This document shows, one piece after another, positions 16,085-25,501 of a stretch of 33,066 nt of DNA. The translations under genes and the position numbers were made by a program. Under the pieces are notes generated by a model that had not been told where the DNA came from, ran no database searches, and saw nothing but the letters and a program-made list of their open reading frames with translations. This DNA is from Nitrospirota bacterium. GTDB taxonomy: Bacteria; Nitrospirota; Nitrospiria; SBBL01; JAADHI01. Within the stretch, counting starts at the first letter, position 1; each line of letters begins with the position of its first letter. The stretch is taken from assembly GCA_029261215.1 (NCBI GenBank), contig JAJDBT010000062.1:1-33066 (forward strand), read 5' to 3'.

Positions 16085-17024
16085 GCGTATTTCCATATTC
16101 TGTGCTGGCGTGTTTTAAAATGGTTTCTACCAAAAGATCAAAGTCGATTCCGTTTTCACGGGCCATTTCAGGCATCAGGCTTGTTTCTGTCATGCCGGGC
16201 AGGGTATTGACCTCTAAAATACTGGGGTTCATTCCGGCGTCCACCAAAAAATCAACGCGGCTATAACAGTTGCAACCCAAGGCTTGATGGGTTTTTTCTG
16301 CGAGCTGAAGTACCTTTTGATACGTCGCCGGGGGAAGAGGGGCCGGGTAAATATGCGTGGACATCCCCGGAACATATTTTGCCGTGTAATCATAAAAATC
16401 GCCTTTGGGCTTTACTTCGATTGCCCCAAGAGCCCGGTCTTCCAAAATGCCGACATGCACTTCCATGCCGGAGATATAACGTTGAATAATCGCTTTTGTG
16501 CCGTATTTGAAAACGCTTTTCAGCGCTTCCGAAAAATCTTCGGGGTTTTTAACAATAGAGACGCCGACACTTGAGCCTTCTGAAACCGGTTTGACGACAA
16601 AGGGCAGAGGCATTGGTAGGGTTTGTGGCGAAAAGTTTTGGGCTTCTTCCTGTGTCAAAATGAGGGTCTCAGGTGTGGGCAAGTCCCGCGCCTTAAAAAT
16701 ATCGTGGGATCTCATCTTGTCCATCGCGATGGCGCTTGCGGCCATTTTTGATCCCGTATAGGGAATCTGCATTATTTCAAGCAGTCCCTGTATTGCGCCG
16801 TCTTCACCGTAGCGTCCGTGAAGGGCGATAAAGGCAATATCGATGCGTTCCTTTTTTAATGTCAAAGCAATGTCCCGATCAACATCAATCGAAACCTGCT
16901 GATACCCCAGTCGGGATAGCGCGGCGGAAACGGCTGTGCCGCTTTTTCGGGAGATTTCCCGCTCTGAGGAAAGCCCGCCCATCAATACTCCGATGCGCTT
17001 GGTTTTTAAATTCTTCTGGATCAA
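16074..17024 (-). CDS. ddl: D-alanine--D-alanine ligase
   Basis: The 316-aa ATP-grasp enzyme joins two D-alanines for the peptidoglycan stem peptide. The N-terminal GVLMGGLSSEREIS, the ALHGRYGEDGAIQGLLE region, the FVVKPVSEGSSVGVS ATP-grasp motif and the LEVNTLPGMT active-site segment are all present. The start is a TTG at 17024, three bases after the murB stop; no in-frame ATG occurs before the conserved GVLMGG motif, and AGGAC lies about 8 bases upstream. The length is typical for the family. Confidence 0.95.
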   Translation of the reverse strand: MIQKNLKTKRIGVLMGGLSSEREISRKSGTAVSAALSRLGYQQVSIDVDRDIALTLKKERIDIAFIALHGRYGEDGAIQGLLEIMQIPYTGSKMAASAIAMDKMRSHDIFKARDLPTPETLILTQEEAQNFSPQTLPMPLPFVVKPVSEGSSVGVSIVKNPEDFSEALKSVFKYGTKAIIQRYISGMEVHVGILEDRALGAIEVKPKGDFYDYTAKYVPGMSTHIYPAPLPPATYQKVLQLAEKTHQALGCNCYSRVDFLVDAGMNPSILEVNTLPGMTETSLMPEMARENGIDFDLLVETILKHASTEYGNTHVR

Positions 17025-17027
17025 TGT

Positions 17028-17972
17028 CTAGTCCTGTCCTGTGACTTTCACTTCCAGCTGCAGGGCAATGCCGAAGAGATCAAGCACAGTTTCTTTCATT
17101 TTTGAGATGAGCGCCAGGCAGTCTTCTGCTTTTGCGCCGCCCCGGTTGATAATGAAATTACCATGTCGTTCAGAAATTTCGGCATCCCCGATTCGATACC
17201 CTTTTAACCCGCTTTGCTCAATCAGACGCCCCGCATGAAGCCCTGGCGGATTTTTAAACACTGAGCCGCAATTTGAAAAACTTAAAGGCTGGGTTTCCTG
17301 TCGTCTTTTTAGATAGGTCTTCATGGTCGTTTCGATGCTTTCCCGTGATGCAGAGGTCAGGGCGAAGACGGCTGAAACGATCACCCCTTTGGGAAGCTGT
17401 GAGGTGCGATATGAAAAAGACAGGGTCTCTGCGGGAATTTTTTCGGATATGCCCTGTTCGTTTATCAGTGTGATGCTTTCCAAAAGCGGGGCGGTTTCCA
17501 TGCCGGGAATCCCTGCATTCATGACAACAGCGCCTCCGACCATGCCGGGGATGCCTGCGGCAAATTCAAGTCCGGTCAGTCCTTTTTCCATGGCAAAGAT
17601 TGCAAGCTTGGGATAGGAGAGCCCTCCTTCGGCCTGAAGACGGTTTCCATCCAGCAATTTGACGTGATTTAAATGTTTGAGGTGAATGACGACCCCTTTG
17701 ATTCCACCGGGTTTGATGAGCAGGTTGCTTCCGGCTCCCAAAACAAAGTAGGGGAGACGATGTTTCCAGATGGTTTTCATAATGGACGACAGCTCCGGGA
17801 CGGTCTGTGGAAAAACCATCATATCTGCGGCCCCGCCCACTTTGAGGGAGGTGTAGCGGGTGAGCGGCTCATCCCATCTTATTTTCCCGTCATAGTGTTT
17901 AAACAATGTTTTAAGCTTGTTTTTCAGCGCGATGCGCGCGGCTTTTATGTCATCCAGTTCAGTCACGATCAT
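17028..17972 (-). CDS. murB: UDP-N-acetylenolpyruvoylglucosamine reductase
   Basis: This FAD enzyme of 314 aa reduces UDP-GlcNAc-enolpyruvate to UDP-MurNAc. FAD-binding segments TSLKVGGAAD and LGAGSNLL are present, with GMVGGAVVMNAG, the catalytic-Ser motif CGSVFKNP and the C-terminal HGNFIIN, which together fit the shorter MurB type. The start at 17972 is chosen because AAAGGA lies 8-9 bases upstream and it gives only a 14-base overlap with murC. A longer reading from 18023 would overlap murC by 65 bases. Confidence 0.95.
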   Translation of the reverse strand: MIVTELDDIKAARIALKNKLKTLFKHYDGKIRWDEPLTRYTSLKVGGAADMMVFPQTVPELSSIMKTIWKHRLPYFVLGAGSNLLIKPGGIKGVVIHLKHLNHVKLLDGNRLQAEGGLSYPKLAIFAMEKGLTGLEFAAGIPGMVGGAVVMNAGIPGMETAPLLESITLINEQGISEKIPAETLSFSYRTSQLPKGVIVSAVFALTSASRESIETTMKTYLKRRQETQPLSFSNCGSVFKNPPGLHAGRLIEQSGLKGYRIGDAEISERHGNFIINRGGAKAEDCLALISKMKETVLDLFGIALQLEVKVTGQD

Positions 17973-19359
17973 CTTCTTTTGTCCTTTGGCTTTTTGAGGG
18001 ATCAGATAAAAAATGTTGCCCAACCTTCCAGATATCTCCTGCCCCGAGGGTCAGTAACATCATCTCTGGTTTTGCAATCTGCACGAGCATGTCTTCTATT
18101 TCTGAAAAATGTTTGAGGAAATAAGTGTTCTGTTCCCGCTGCTCCATGACTTTTTTGAAAAGCCGCTCTCCGGTGATATTGGGAATCGGGCTTTCTCCCG
18201 CTGGATAAATTTCTGTCAAAATCAGGTGATCCGCTTCGGCAAAAGCGGTCGCTAATGTGTCGAGGCAATCCCGTGTCCGCGTGTAACGATGGGGTTGGAA
18301 GACAACAATTAATTCTTTTTCCCAGCCTTGTTTGGCTGCGGCGATGGCCGCCCGTATTTCGGTGGGGTGATGCCCATAGTCGTCCACCACGATGAGGCCT
18401 TCTTTTTCTCCACGAAGCTGAAATCGTCGTTCAACGCCGGGGAAGGCTGCAATGCCTTCTTGAATCACAGTTGCCGGTAGATCGAGTTCGATGCCAACGG
18501 CGATTGCGGCCAAAGCATTTAATACATTGTGGCGACCCGGTGCGGGAAGCTCAAACTGCCCAAAAGGTTCTCCCTGAAACGTCACATCGAAGGTGCTTTT
18601 CCAGGGATGATAGGCGATGTTTTCGGCACGGAGATCAAGGCCATCTGTTGTGCCATAGGTAAGAAATCGTTTTTCAATTTTATGGAACATCTTTTTTAAA
18701 ATCGGATCGTCTCCGCAAAGAATGACCATTCCGTAAAAGGGGACTTTGTTCATAAAGTCCAAAAAGGTCTGTTGGAGGATTTCAAAGGTTTTATAATAAT
18801 CCAGGTGTTCATAGTCCAGATTCGTCACAATGGCGATGCTGGGGGAAAGCTTGAGAAAAGAGCCGTCGCTTTCATCTGCCTCAGCGATGAGAAATTCGCC
18901 TTCTCCTTTTTTAGCATGCCCATCGAAGGTGTTGACTTTTCCCCCGATGACCGCAGTGGGGTCAAGTTTTCCTTCGGACAGTAGTGTCGCGATCATGGTG
19001 GTTGTCGTTGTTTTGCCGTGTGCGCCTGCTACTGCAATGCCGTATTTAAGTCGCATTAATTCCGCAAGCATTTCGGCCCTGGGAATGACCGGTACTTTTT
19101 TCTCTTTGGCGGCCACGATTTCGACATTATCTTCCCGGATGGCGGAGGAATAGACCAGAACTTCCGCTCCCTTAATAAAGCGTGCGTCATGCCCCCGGTA
19201 TATTTTCCCACCCATCGCCTCCAGGTGGGCCGTCCGCTCCGTACTGGCCATGTCAGAGCCGCTGACAAAAAACTTCATGTTTAGCAGGATTTCTGCAATG
19301 CCGCTCATGCCTGCCCCACCGATGCCGGTGAAGTGAATATGTTGGACTTTTCTAAACAT
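17959..19359 (-). CDS. murC: UDP-N-acetylmuramate--L-alanine ligase
   Basis: The 466-aa Mur ligase adds L-Ala to UDP-MurNAc. The N-terminal Rossmann motif HIHFTGIGGAGMSGIAEIL and the ATP-binding P-loop GAHGKTTTTT define MurC. The central NLDYEHLDYY and the C-terminal DDYGHHPTEI and FQPHRYTRT motifs agree. Length is typical. The gene follows murG by 9 bases, with no clear ribosome site at normal distance, so it may rely on coupling with murG. It overlaps murB by 14 bases. Confidence 0.97.
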   Translation of the reverse strand: MFRKVQHIHFTGIGGAGMSGIAEILLNMKFFVSGSDMASTERTAHLEAMGGKIYRGHDARFIKGAEVLVYSSAIREDNVEIVAAKEKKVPVIPRAEMLAELMRLKYGIAVAGAHGKTTTTTMIATLLSEGKLDPTAVIGGKVNTFDGHAKKGEGEFLIAEADESDGSFLKLSPSIAIVTNLDYEHLDYYKTFEILQQTFLDFMNKVPFYGMVILCGDDPILKKMFHKIEKRFLTYGTTDGLDLRAENIAYHPWKSTFDVTFQGEPFGQFELPAPGRHNVLNALAAIAVGIELDLPATVIQEGIAAFPGVERRFQLRGEKEGLIVVDDYGHHPTEIRAAIAAAKQGWEKELIVVFQPHRYTRTRDCLDTLATAFAEADHLILTEIYPAGESPIPNITGERLFKKVMEQREQNTYFLKHFSEIEDMLVQIAKPEMMLLTLGAGDIWKVGQHFLSDPSKSQRTKEDDRD

Positions 19360-19368
19360 CAGTGTGTT

Positions 19369-20451
19369 TTAAACGGCTCCTTTTGAAATCAGTGCGATGC
19401 TCGCTTTTGCAATGTCTTCTGCCGCATGGGCATTGCCTTGCCGTTTTGCCGCTGTGCCCATTTTCTGCAATTTCCCCGGGTCATTGAGCAGGGTCATAAT
19501 CTTTTTAGCCAGCCCCTGACCACTGAGATTCTGATCCAGAATCATTTCAGAAGCGCCGGCTGAAATGAATGCTTTTGCATTTTCTATCTGGTGTCCCCCT
19601 GCATGGGGGAAGGGGATCAAGAGTGACGGTTTTCCGGTCACGCCAATTTCAGAAAGGGTGCCTGCGCCTGCACGGCTGATCATCAGATCTGCCTTGGCAT
19701 AAACAGGCCCCATATCGTCGATAAAGGGAGAGACTTCCGCTTTGAACGCAGCCTGATTATAAGATGCCCTCACCTTGTCGTAATCTTTATTGCCGGTTTG
19801 ATGGATAATCTCCAGGCGGTCTTTCTCGTCTCTAAGGAAGGGTAGCGCGGCAATCATGGTTTGATTGATCGAATGCGAGCCCTGACTTCCGCCTAAAATG
19901 ACAAGGGTTTGAATGCCTTCTTTTTTTTGAAATGAATGGGCTTGTGTAATCTCCGGTCGAATCGGAATACCGAGCCGCTGAATGTGTTTGCTGCGAAGCT
20001 GCTTGCTGGAGGCCTCAAAGGTCGTCACGACCAGATGGCAAAGCGGCGCGACCAGTTTATTGACCAGTCCGGGCATCACATTGGGTTCTAAAATAACGCG
20101 TTTGATTCTTAGCCGTGTTGCCGCCAGCATCACCGGAACGGCCACATAGCCGCCGATCCCGATCACGAGCTGCGGCCTGAACTGTTTTAAAATGCGCAGG
20201 GATTGAGAGAGTCCGGCCGGGATCGATAGAATCGATTTGAGTCTCGCAAAAACCCCTTTTCCGACAAACCCGGTGGCGGTGACGGTCTCAAAAAGAAAGC
20301 CTTTTTGAGGAATGGGACTCGACCCGATCCCTTGTGATGTGCCAATAAACAAAATTTGGGTCTCCGGCTGAAGGTTCATAAAGGTTTGGGCCAAGGCAAT
20401 GCCCGGATAAAGATGCCCGCCTGTACCGCCGCCTGCGATGACTACTTTCAT
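19369..20451 (-). CDS. murG: UDP-GlcNAc transferase MurG (lipid II synthesis)
   Basis: The 360-aa GT-B glycosyltransferase adds GlcNAc to lipid I on the cytoplasmic face of the membrane to give lipid II. The N-terminal glycine-rich loop GGGTGGHLYPG, the LGGSQGSHSIN motif at the start of the second domain and the donor-binding SRAGAGTLSEI motif are present. Its ATG directly abuts the ftsW stop (TAG-ATG), so translation is likely coupled. Confidence 0.97.
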   Translation of the reverse strand: MKVVIAGGGTGGHLYPGIALAQTFMNLQPETQILFIGTSQGIGSSPIPQKGFLFETVTATGFVGKGVFARLKSILSIPAGLSQSLRILKQFRPQLVIGIGGYVAVPVMLAATRLRIKRVILEPNVMPGLVNKLVAPLCHLVVTTFEASSKQLRSKHIQRLGIPIRPEITQAHSFQKKEGIQTLVILGGSQGSHSINQTMIAALPFLRDEKDRLEIIHQTGNKDYDKVRASYNQAAFKAEVSPFIDDMGPVYAKADLMISRAGAGTLSEIGVTGKPSLLIPFPHAGGHQIENAKAFISAGASEMILDQNLSGQGLAKKIMTLLNDPGKLQKMGTAAKRQGNAHAAEDIAKASIALISKGAV

Positions 20452-21645
20452 CTATCCCTTTGCCCTTTCCGCCGTTTCTCTTGAAATATTGTAGAGAAAA
20501 CCCATGGCCATGCTGTTTGAAATAAGAGAAGAGCCGCCATAACTCATAAAGGGCAGTGGCAAGCCCTTGGTTGGGAGCATTCCTGTAACCACGCCCATAT
20601 TGAGCAATGCAGGCAGGACCACGACCAGGGTCATCCCGATGGCAATGATGCGGTTGAAAGAGGTCTGTGCCTGAAAGGTGATGCGTGTGCCCCGCCACAA
20701 AATACCCGCATAAAGCAGGACGATGACGGTTGTGCCGATGAGTCCAAAGGCTTCCCCATAAACAGAAAAGATAAAATCAGTGTGTGGCTCAGGTAGAAAA
20801 AAGAGCACCTGCTTCACGCCCGCGAGCCCCGTGCCGGTCAGGCCGCCGCTTCCCAGTGCAACTTGTGACTGTATGATTTGAAAGCCGCCGGTCAATTCCG
20901 CTTCCCAGGGATTTAAAAACGAAAGAATGCGCTTCATCCGGTAGGGAGAATTCATAATCCAATAGATAAAAATCGGGAGTGAAGCACCGGTAATGAGTCC
21001 GAGCTGCCGAAAAGGAACACCACCTAAAAAAAGCAGAATGAGCGTGATGGATAGAATCACCACGGTGGTGCCAAAATCCGGTTCGAGTAAAATCAGCATA
21101 GACATGAGCCCGATGACAATCAGGGGGGGGAAGGCGCCTTCCAGAAAATACGGAAGCCGGTCTCCTTTTTTATCGATGTAGTGGGCCAGATAGAACACAG
21201 TAAAAAGTTTGGCCAATTCGGAGGGTTGAAACGTAAAACCGCCGAGATTCAGCCATCGCCTCGCCCCATTGATTTCAAGACCAAAAACAAGAACCGAAAG
21301 CAGGAGTATAAAAATACTGACCGCCATCGGAATCATCCAGGCTCGAAGCCGTGAGGTCTGGATGCGTGCCGCGATGTAAAAGGCAAAGATCCCGAAAATA
21401 AACCAGAGAAACTGTCTTTTGATGAAATAAAGCGAGTCGTGGTAGGTCTTTTGGCCAATGAGACTACTCGCGTTATACACCATAACAAGACCCGTCATGG
21501 AAAGGACGAGTACGATGGCGAGCAGCATCCAGTCTCCTGAAGACCGTATCCTTTTTCTTTCGTTGGTTTTGCCGCTCGACACCTTGATACTTGACTCGAA
21601 GGTCAAGGGTATTTGTGCCGAGTGAGCGGTTTGCATGCGTTTCAT
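20452..21645 (-). CDS. ftsW: SEDS glycosyltransferase FtsW
   Basis: The 397-aa polytopic membrane protein polymerises glycan at the septum with FtsI. About ten hydrophobic segments are visible after a 40-residue cytoplasmic N-terminus. Family landmarks include FQPSELAKL, LLEPDFGTT and the C-terminal GLPLPFMSYGGSSL. Its start overlaps the murD stop as ATGA. The position between murD and murG identifies it as FtsW rather than RodA. Confidence 0.96.
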   Translation of the reverse strand: MKRMQTAHSAQIPLTFESSIKVSSGKTNERKRIRSSGDWMLLAIVLVLSMTGLVMVYNASSLIGQKTYHDSLYFIKRQFLWFIFGIFAFYIAARIQTSRLRAWMIPMAVSIFILLLSVLVFGLEINGARRWLNLGGFTFQPSELAKLFTVFYLAHYIDKKGDRLPYFLEGAFPPLIVIGLMSMLILLEPDFGTTVVILSITLILLFLGGVPFRQLGLITGASLPIFIYWIMNSPYRMKRILSFLNPWEAELTGGFQIIQSQVALGSGGLTGTGLAGVKQVLFFLPEPHTDFIFSVYGEAFGLIGTTVIVLLYAGILWRGTRITFQAQTSFNRIIAIGMTLVVVLPALLNMGVVTGMLPTKGLPLPFMSYGGSSLISNSMAMGFLYNISRETAERAKG

Positions 21646-22982
21646 ATCAGTTGATTGACCACCTGTTTAAAAATATTTCCCCGGTCTTCATAATCCCGGA
21701 ACATGTCAAAACTGGCGCATCCCGGTGAAAGGAGGATGGTTTCCCCCGATTGTGCCACGGCCCTGGCGCGCCTGAGGGCGTCTTCCATCGCCTTCATCCC
21801 GTCGAAGCTGTCTACTGTTTCCATTGAGGGATGATCCGAAAAACAGGCCGACATTTTTTCTTTGGCCTCTCCCAACAAAATCAGGTGTTTAACTTTTTGA
21901 CGAACGATACTGCGTAAGGGTGAAAAATCTGCGGCCTTGTCTCGTCCGCCCGCAATTAAAATGACAGGTGAGGCCATCCCTTCCAGTGAGCGCATCAAAG
22001 CGCCGGTGTTGGTTCCTTTTGAATCATTGAGGTAATGAACGCCTCCCAGTGACCGCACAAATTCCATGCGATGGGCCAGTCCCTTAAAAGCCTGCAAGGT
22101 TGTTGCGATGTTTTCAATAGGGCAGCCACAGAGCAGCGTGAGGGCGGTTGCGGCCAGAACATTTTCGATATGAGTCCTGGTTCCGGCTTGCAAGGCGTCC
22201 AGCCTGCAAATCTCTTCTGCCTCGCCCCAGATGCTGCTTTGGATGGCGCCGTTCTCTATAAAGACGCCCCGCTCAACACTTCTGTTTTTGCTGAAGGTGA
22301 TCAGTTTTGCCCGCAGGGAAGGTGGAATCGTCAGCGGATCATCCAGATTGCAAATCGCATGATCTTCTGGAAGCTGATTTTCAAAAATCCGCCATTTGGT
22401 TTCCTGATATGTTTTAAAGTCGGGGTAACGATCAAGATGATCTGGCGTGATATTCAAGAGTGCTGCGATGCGTGGCCGAAAATGGGTGATGGTTTCCAGT
22501 TGGAAAGAACTGAGTTCGGCGACGACAAAATCCCAATGAGAAACAGCGGCTTCCGAAAGCGGGAGGCCCAAATTTCCTCCGATAAACGTTTTGAGTCCCC
22601 AGTTTTGAAGGATTTGTCCGACCAGTGTCGTTGTGGTGCTTTTGCCATTGGTTCCGGTTATGGCAATCACAGGGGCCTTGATCAGTGATGCGGCCAGTTC
22701 AATCTCGCTGATGACCGGAATTTTTGCCGCCTTGAGTTGGGCCAAAGGCAGTCTGGCTGCCGGAAAACCGGGACTCAGCACGATGAAGTCTGTCTTCATT
22801 AAATCGCTCTCGTGCCAGTTGCCGGGTTTAAAGCGAATACTGGCGGGTAATGATGAAGGCGGTTTGATTTTCTGATCGTCGATGACGAGCACCTTAGCGC
22901 CTTCCCGCGCGAGTAAAGCCGCGGCCGAAAGGCCGCTTTTTCCCATGCCGATCACACAAATATTTTTTCCTTTTAGTTTCAT
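21642..22982 (-). CDS. murD: UDP-N-acetylmuramoylalanine--D-glutamate ligase
   Basis: The 446-aa Mur ligase adds D-Glu to UDP-MurNAc-L-Ala. The N-terminal GMGKSGLSAAALL loop, the P-loop TGTNGKSTTT, NITPDHLDRY, the FKGLAHRMEFV hinge motif and LNDSKGTN are all characteristic of MurD. Length is typical. It begins 6 bases after mraY ends, with AAGGT upstream, and overlaps ftsW by 4 bases. Confidence 0.97.
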   Translation of the reverse strand: MKLKGKNICVIGMGKSGLSAAALLAREGAKVLVIDDQKIKPPSSLPASIRFKPGNWHESDLMKTDFIVLSPGFPAARLPLAQLKAAKIPVISEIELAASLIKAPVIAITGTNGKSTTTTLVGQILQNWGLKTFIGGNLGLPLSEAAVSHWDFVVAELSSFQLETITHFRPRIAALLNITPDHLDRYPDFKTYQETKWRIFENQLPEDHAICNLDDPLTIPPSLRAKLITFSKNRSVERGVFIENGAIQSSIWGEAEEICRLDALQAGTRTHIENVLAATALTLLCGCPIENIATTLQAFKGLAHRMEFVRSLGGVHYLNDSKGTNTGALMRSLEGMASPVILIAGGRDKAADFSPLRSIVRQKVKHLILLGEAKEKMSACFSDHPSMETVDSFDGMKAMEDALRRARAVAQSGETILLSPGCASFDMFRDYEDRGNIFKQVVNQLI

Positions 22983-22988
22983 TGGATC

Positions 22989-24065
22989 TTACCTTAACTT
23001 CAATGTGCTTAAACTAATGAGTCCGAGAATGATGGCGATGATCCAGAACCGGACCACAATCTTGGGTTCTTTCCATCCTTTGAGCTCATAGTGATGGTGA
23101 ATCGGAGCCATTAAAAAAACCCGTTTTCCACGGGATTTAAATGAAACCACCTGAAAAATAACCGAGAGCGCCTCGACAACAAAAATCCCGCCCACCAGGG
23201 CTAAAAGTAGCTCGTGTTTTGAAATAACGGCCACGGTTCCGAGTGCGCCGCCTAAGGGCAGTGAACCGATGTCTCCCATAAAAATTGTCGCGGGATAGGC
23301 GTTAAACCAAAGAAATCCAAGGGAGGCACCCAGGATTGATCCACAAAATACGGCCAGCTCTCCCGCACCTTTGATGTGAGGGATGAGCAGGTATTGCGAA
23401 AAATCGACATGTCCGCTGACATAGGAGACAATCAGATAGGCCATGGCAGTGACCATGACGGGGCCAACGGCAAGGCCGTCGAGTCCATCTGTGAGATTGA
23501 CCGCATTGGATGCCCCGACAATCACCAAAATGGCAAAGGGAATATAAAAGACGCCGAGATCAGGCGTCACATTTTTAAAGAAAGGCACGGACAGAATTGT
23601 CGAATAAGCGGGCGAGAAGTAGAGTCCAAGCGCTGTGATCAGCGCGACCCCGATTTGAAGGCTGAATTTATAACGCGGGAGCAAGCCTTTCGGATCTTTT
23701 TTGATGCATTTGAGGTAATCATCCATAAACCCGATCAAACCGAATCCGGTGGTTGAGAAAAGTACGAGCCAGATATAGCGGTTAGTCATGTCCGCCCAAA
23801 GTAATGTAGATGCCAAAATGGCAATTAAAATCATCAAGCCGCCCATCGTCGGTGTACCTGATTTTGAGAGGTGGGATTTAGGACCATCCTCCCGAATCGT
23901 CTGACCCATTTGTCTGTTTTTGAGCATTCGAGTGACCCAGGGGCCAATCACAAAAGAAATCACCAAGGCCGTGACGATGGCATAGATGGTGCGAAAGGTG
24001 ATGTACCGAAAGACGTTTAAAAAAGAGAAACTTGTATGCAGCGGATAAAGGAGGTTGTAAAACAT
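22989..24065 (-). CDS. mraY: Phospho-N-acetylmuramoyl-pentapeptide transferase MraY
   Basis: The 358-aa integral membrane enzyme makes lipid I from UDP-MurNAc-pentapeptide and undecaprenyl phosphate. Family motifs are present: [12 protein letters not shown], the acidic [17 protein letters not shown], and the C-terminal [21 protein letters not shown] segment at about residues 319-341. The start at 24065 forms TAATG with the murF stop and gives the usual length. A longer frame to 24176 would only add antisense-like residues from murF sequence. Confidence 0.97.
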   Translation of the reverse strand: MFYNLLYPLHTSFSFLNVFRYITFRTIYAIVTALVISFVIGPWVTRMLKNRQMGQTIREDGPKSHLSKSGTPTMGGLMILIAILASTLLWADMTNRYIWLVLFSTTGFGLIGFMDDYLKCIKKDPKGLLPRYKFSLQIGVALITALGLYFSPAYSTILSVPFFKNVTPDLGVFYIPFAILVIVGASNAVNLTDGLDGLAVGPVMVTAMAYLIVSYVSGHVDFSQYLLIPHIKGAGELAVFCGSILGASLGFLWFNAYPATIFMGDIGSLPLGGALGTVAVISKHELLLALVGGIFVVEALSVIFQVVSFKSRGKRVFLMAPIHHHYELKGWKEPKIVVRFWIIAIILGLISLSTLKLR

Positions 24066-25501
24066 TAAGCGCTCCCCCTCTGAGAGGACGCATGCACTTC
24101 CAAAAGAGGCAAGAGCCGTTCCATTTGCATGCCGCGTGATCCTTTGATGAGCATGAAATCTCCCGCTTGGCCCCATTCATTGAGAATGCCTTCAGTTGAT
24201 GCGAGATCGGCATGTGTCGAGATATTTTCGATGTTCATTTGCGCTTCAGTGGCGCCTGCGGCGATTTGATCGGCGTATTGACCAATGGCGATGAGTCGAT
24301 CAATGCCTTTGGCTGCCACATATTGCCCGATCTCGAAATGTGCGCGCTCTGAAAAATCACCCAGTTCAAACATGTCTCCTAAAATAGCGATGCGCTTTCC
24401 CTTTTTTAAGGGAGAGTCGGCGAGCAGATCCAGGGCTGCTTTAACGGATGCGGGGTTGGCGTTATAGGCATCAAAAAGCAGGGTAAGTCCCTTTGTTTTA
24501 AAAATTTCTGTGCGTTGTGACAGCAGTTTAAAGCGCCGAAGCCCTTCTGAGACGTCCTCAAGAGGCAAACCAAGCGAGGCCGCGACGGCGGCGGCTGCAA
24601 GCGCGTTTGAAACCTGGTGTTTCCCAGGGATGGGAAGTGTGACCGAAATAGACGTCTTTGAGCGATTCTCATGAAGCCTGAATCTTGTTTGCCCGTTTTC
24701 AAAAATAAGTTCATCTGCGGTCATGTCTGCGGATTCCGGGTTTTGATTGATCCCATAAGTCCATCGATTGCGAATCTGCTCTTTCCAGGGCTTCAGAAAG
24801 CGGTCGTCCATATTAATGACCGCAGTGCCTTGGGTTTTGACTGCATTAAAAAGCTGGGACTTTTCTTTTGCGACCCCTTCCAAGCTTCCCAAGCCTTCCA
24901 AATGGGCTGGTCCAATATTGGTGATGAGGCCAACCGTCGGCTGGGCGATTTCACAAAGCAGGGTCATTTCTTCCGGGTGATTGATCCCCATTTCAATGAC
25001 GGCCATTGCGTGACTGTGATTGAGCTGAAGCAGCGTCAGTGGAAGCCCGATATGGTTGTTTAAGTTGCCTTCTGTTTTCAAAATGACTCTATCCTGTCCC
25101 AATATTGCGGCCACCATTTCCTTTGTCGTTGTTTTGCCATTACTGCCCGTGATGCCCACCAGGGGCAGCTTAAAACGCTTCCGGTGCCATGTTGCGAGAG
25201 ACTGAAGGGCTTGCAAGGGGTCTTCCACGAGAATAAAACAGGGCGTGTCGGCCACCCTGCGCCACTTTTGTCCTTCTGATTTAAAGGCGGAATGGGTAAC
25301 CACTGCAGCCCTTGCGCCCGCTTGCATTGCTTTTTCCACAAAGTGATGCCCGTCAAAATGAGGGCCGGAGAGCGCAAAAAAAAGGTTGTTTTTCTGGATG
25401 CTTCGCGTATCAATTGAAAACCCATCAAATGGACTTTCTTTTGAAAGCGTTCCTTCAATTCGTCCTCCTGTGCCTTCCAAGACATCATTGATCGTCCACA
25501 T
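24065..25501 (-). CDS. murF: UDP-MurNAc-tripeptide--D-alanyl-D-alanine ligase
   Basis: The 478-aa Mur ligase adds D-Ala-D-Ala to the tripeptide precursor, using the product of the ddl gene in the same cluster. FSIDTRSI and [15 protein letters not shown] near the N-terminus, P-loop [17 protein letters not shown] and [15 protein letters not shown] identify MurF. It is joined to murE and to mraY by TAATG stop/start overlaps, so the three are probably translated together. Confidence 0.97.
   Translation of the reverse strand: MWTINDVLEGTGGRIEGTLSKESPFDGFSIDTRSIQKNNLFFALSGPHFDGHHFVEKAMQAGARAAVVTHSAFKSEGQKWRRVADTPCFILVEDPLQALQSLATWHRKRFKLPLVGITGSNGKTTTKEMVAAILGQDRVILKTEGNLNNHIGLPLTLLQLNHSHAMAVIEMGINHPEEMTLLCEIAQPTVGLITNIGPAHLEGLGSLEGVAKEKSQLFNAVKTQGTAVINMDDRFLKPWKEQIRNRWTYGINQNPESADMTADELIFENGQTRFRLHENRSKTSISVTLPIPGKHQVSNALAAAAVAASLGLPLEDVSEGLRRFKLLSQRTEIFKTKGLTLLFDAYNANPASVKAALDLLADSPLKKGKRIAILGDMFELGDFSERAHFEIGQYVAAKGIDRLIAIGQYADQIAAGATEAQMNIENISTHADLASTEGILNEWGQAGDFMLIKGSRGMQMERLLPLLEVHASSQRGSA

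Noticed and set aside
24066-24176. 37-residue N-terminal extension of MraY
   Set aside because: It overlaps murF in another frame; the TAATG junction and the typical length support the start at 24065.
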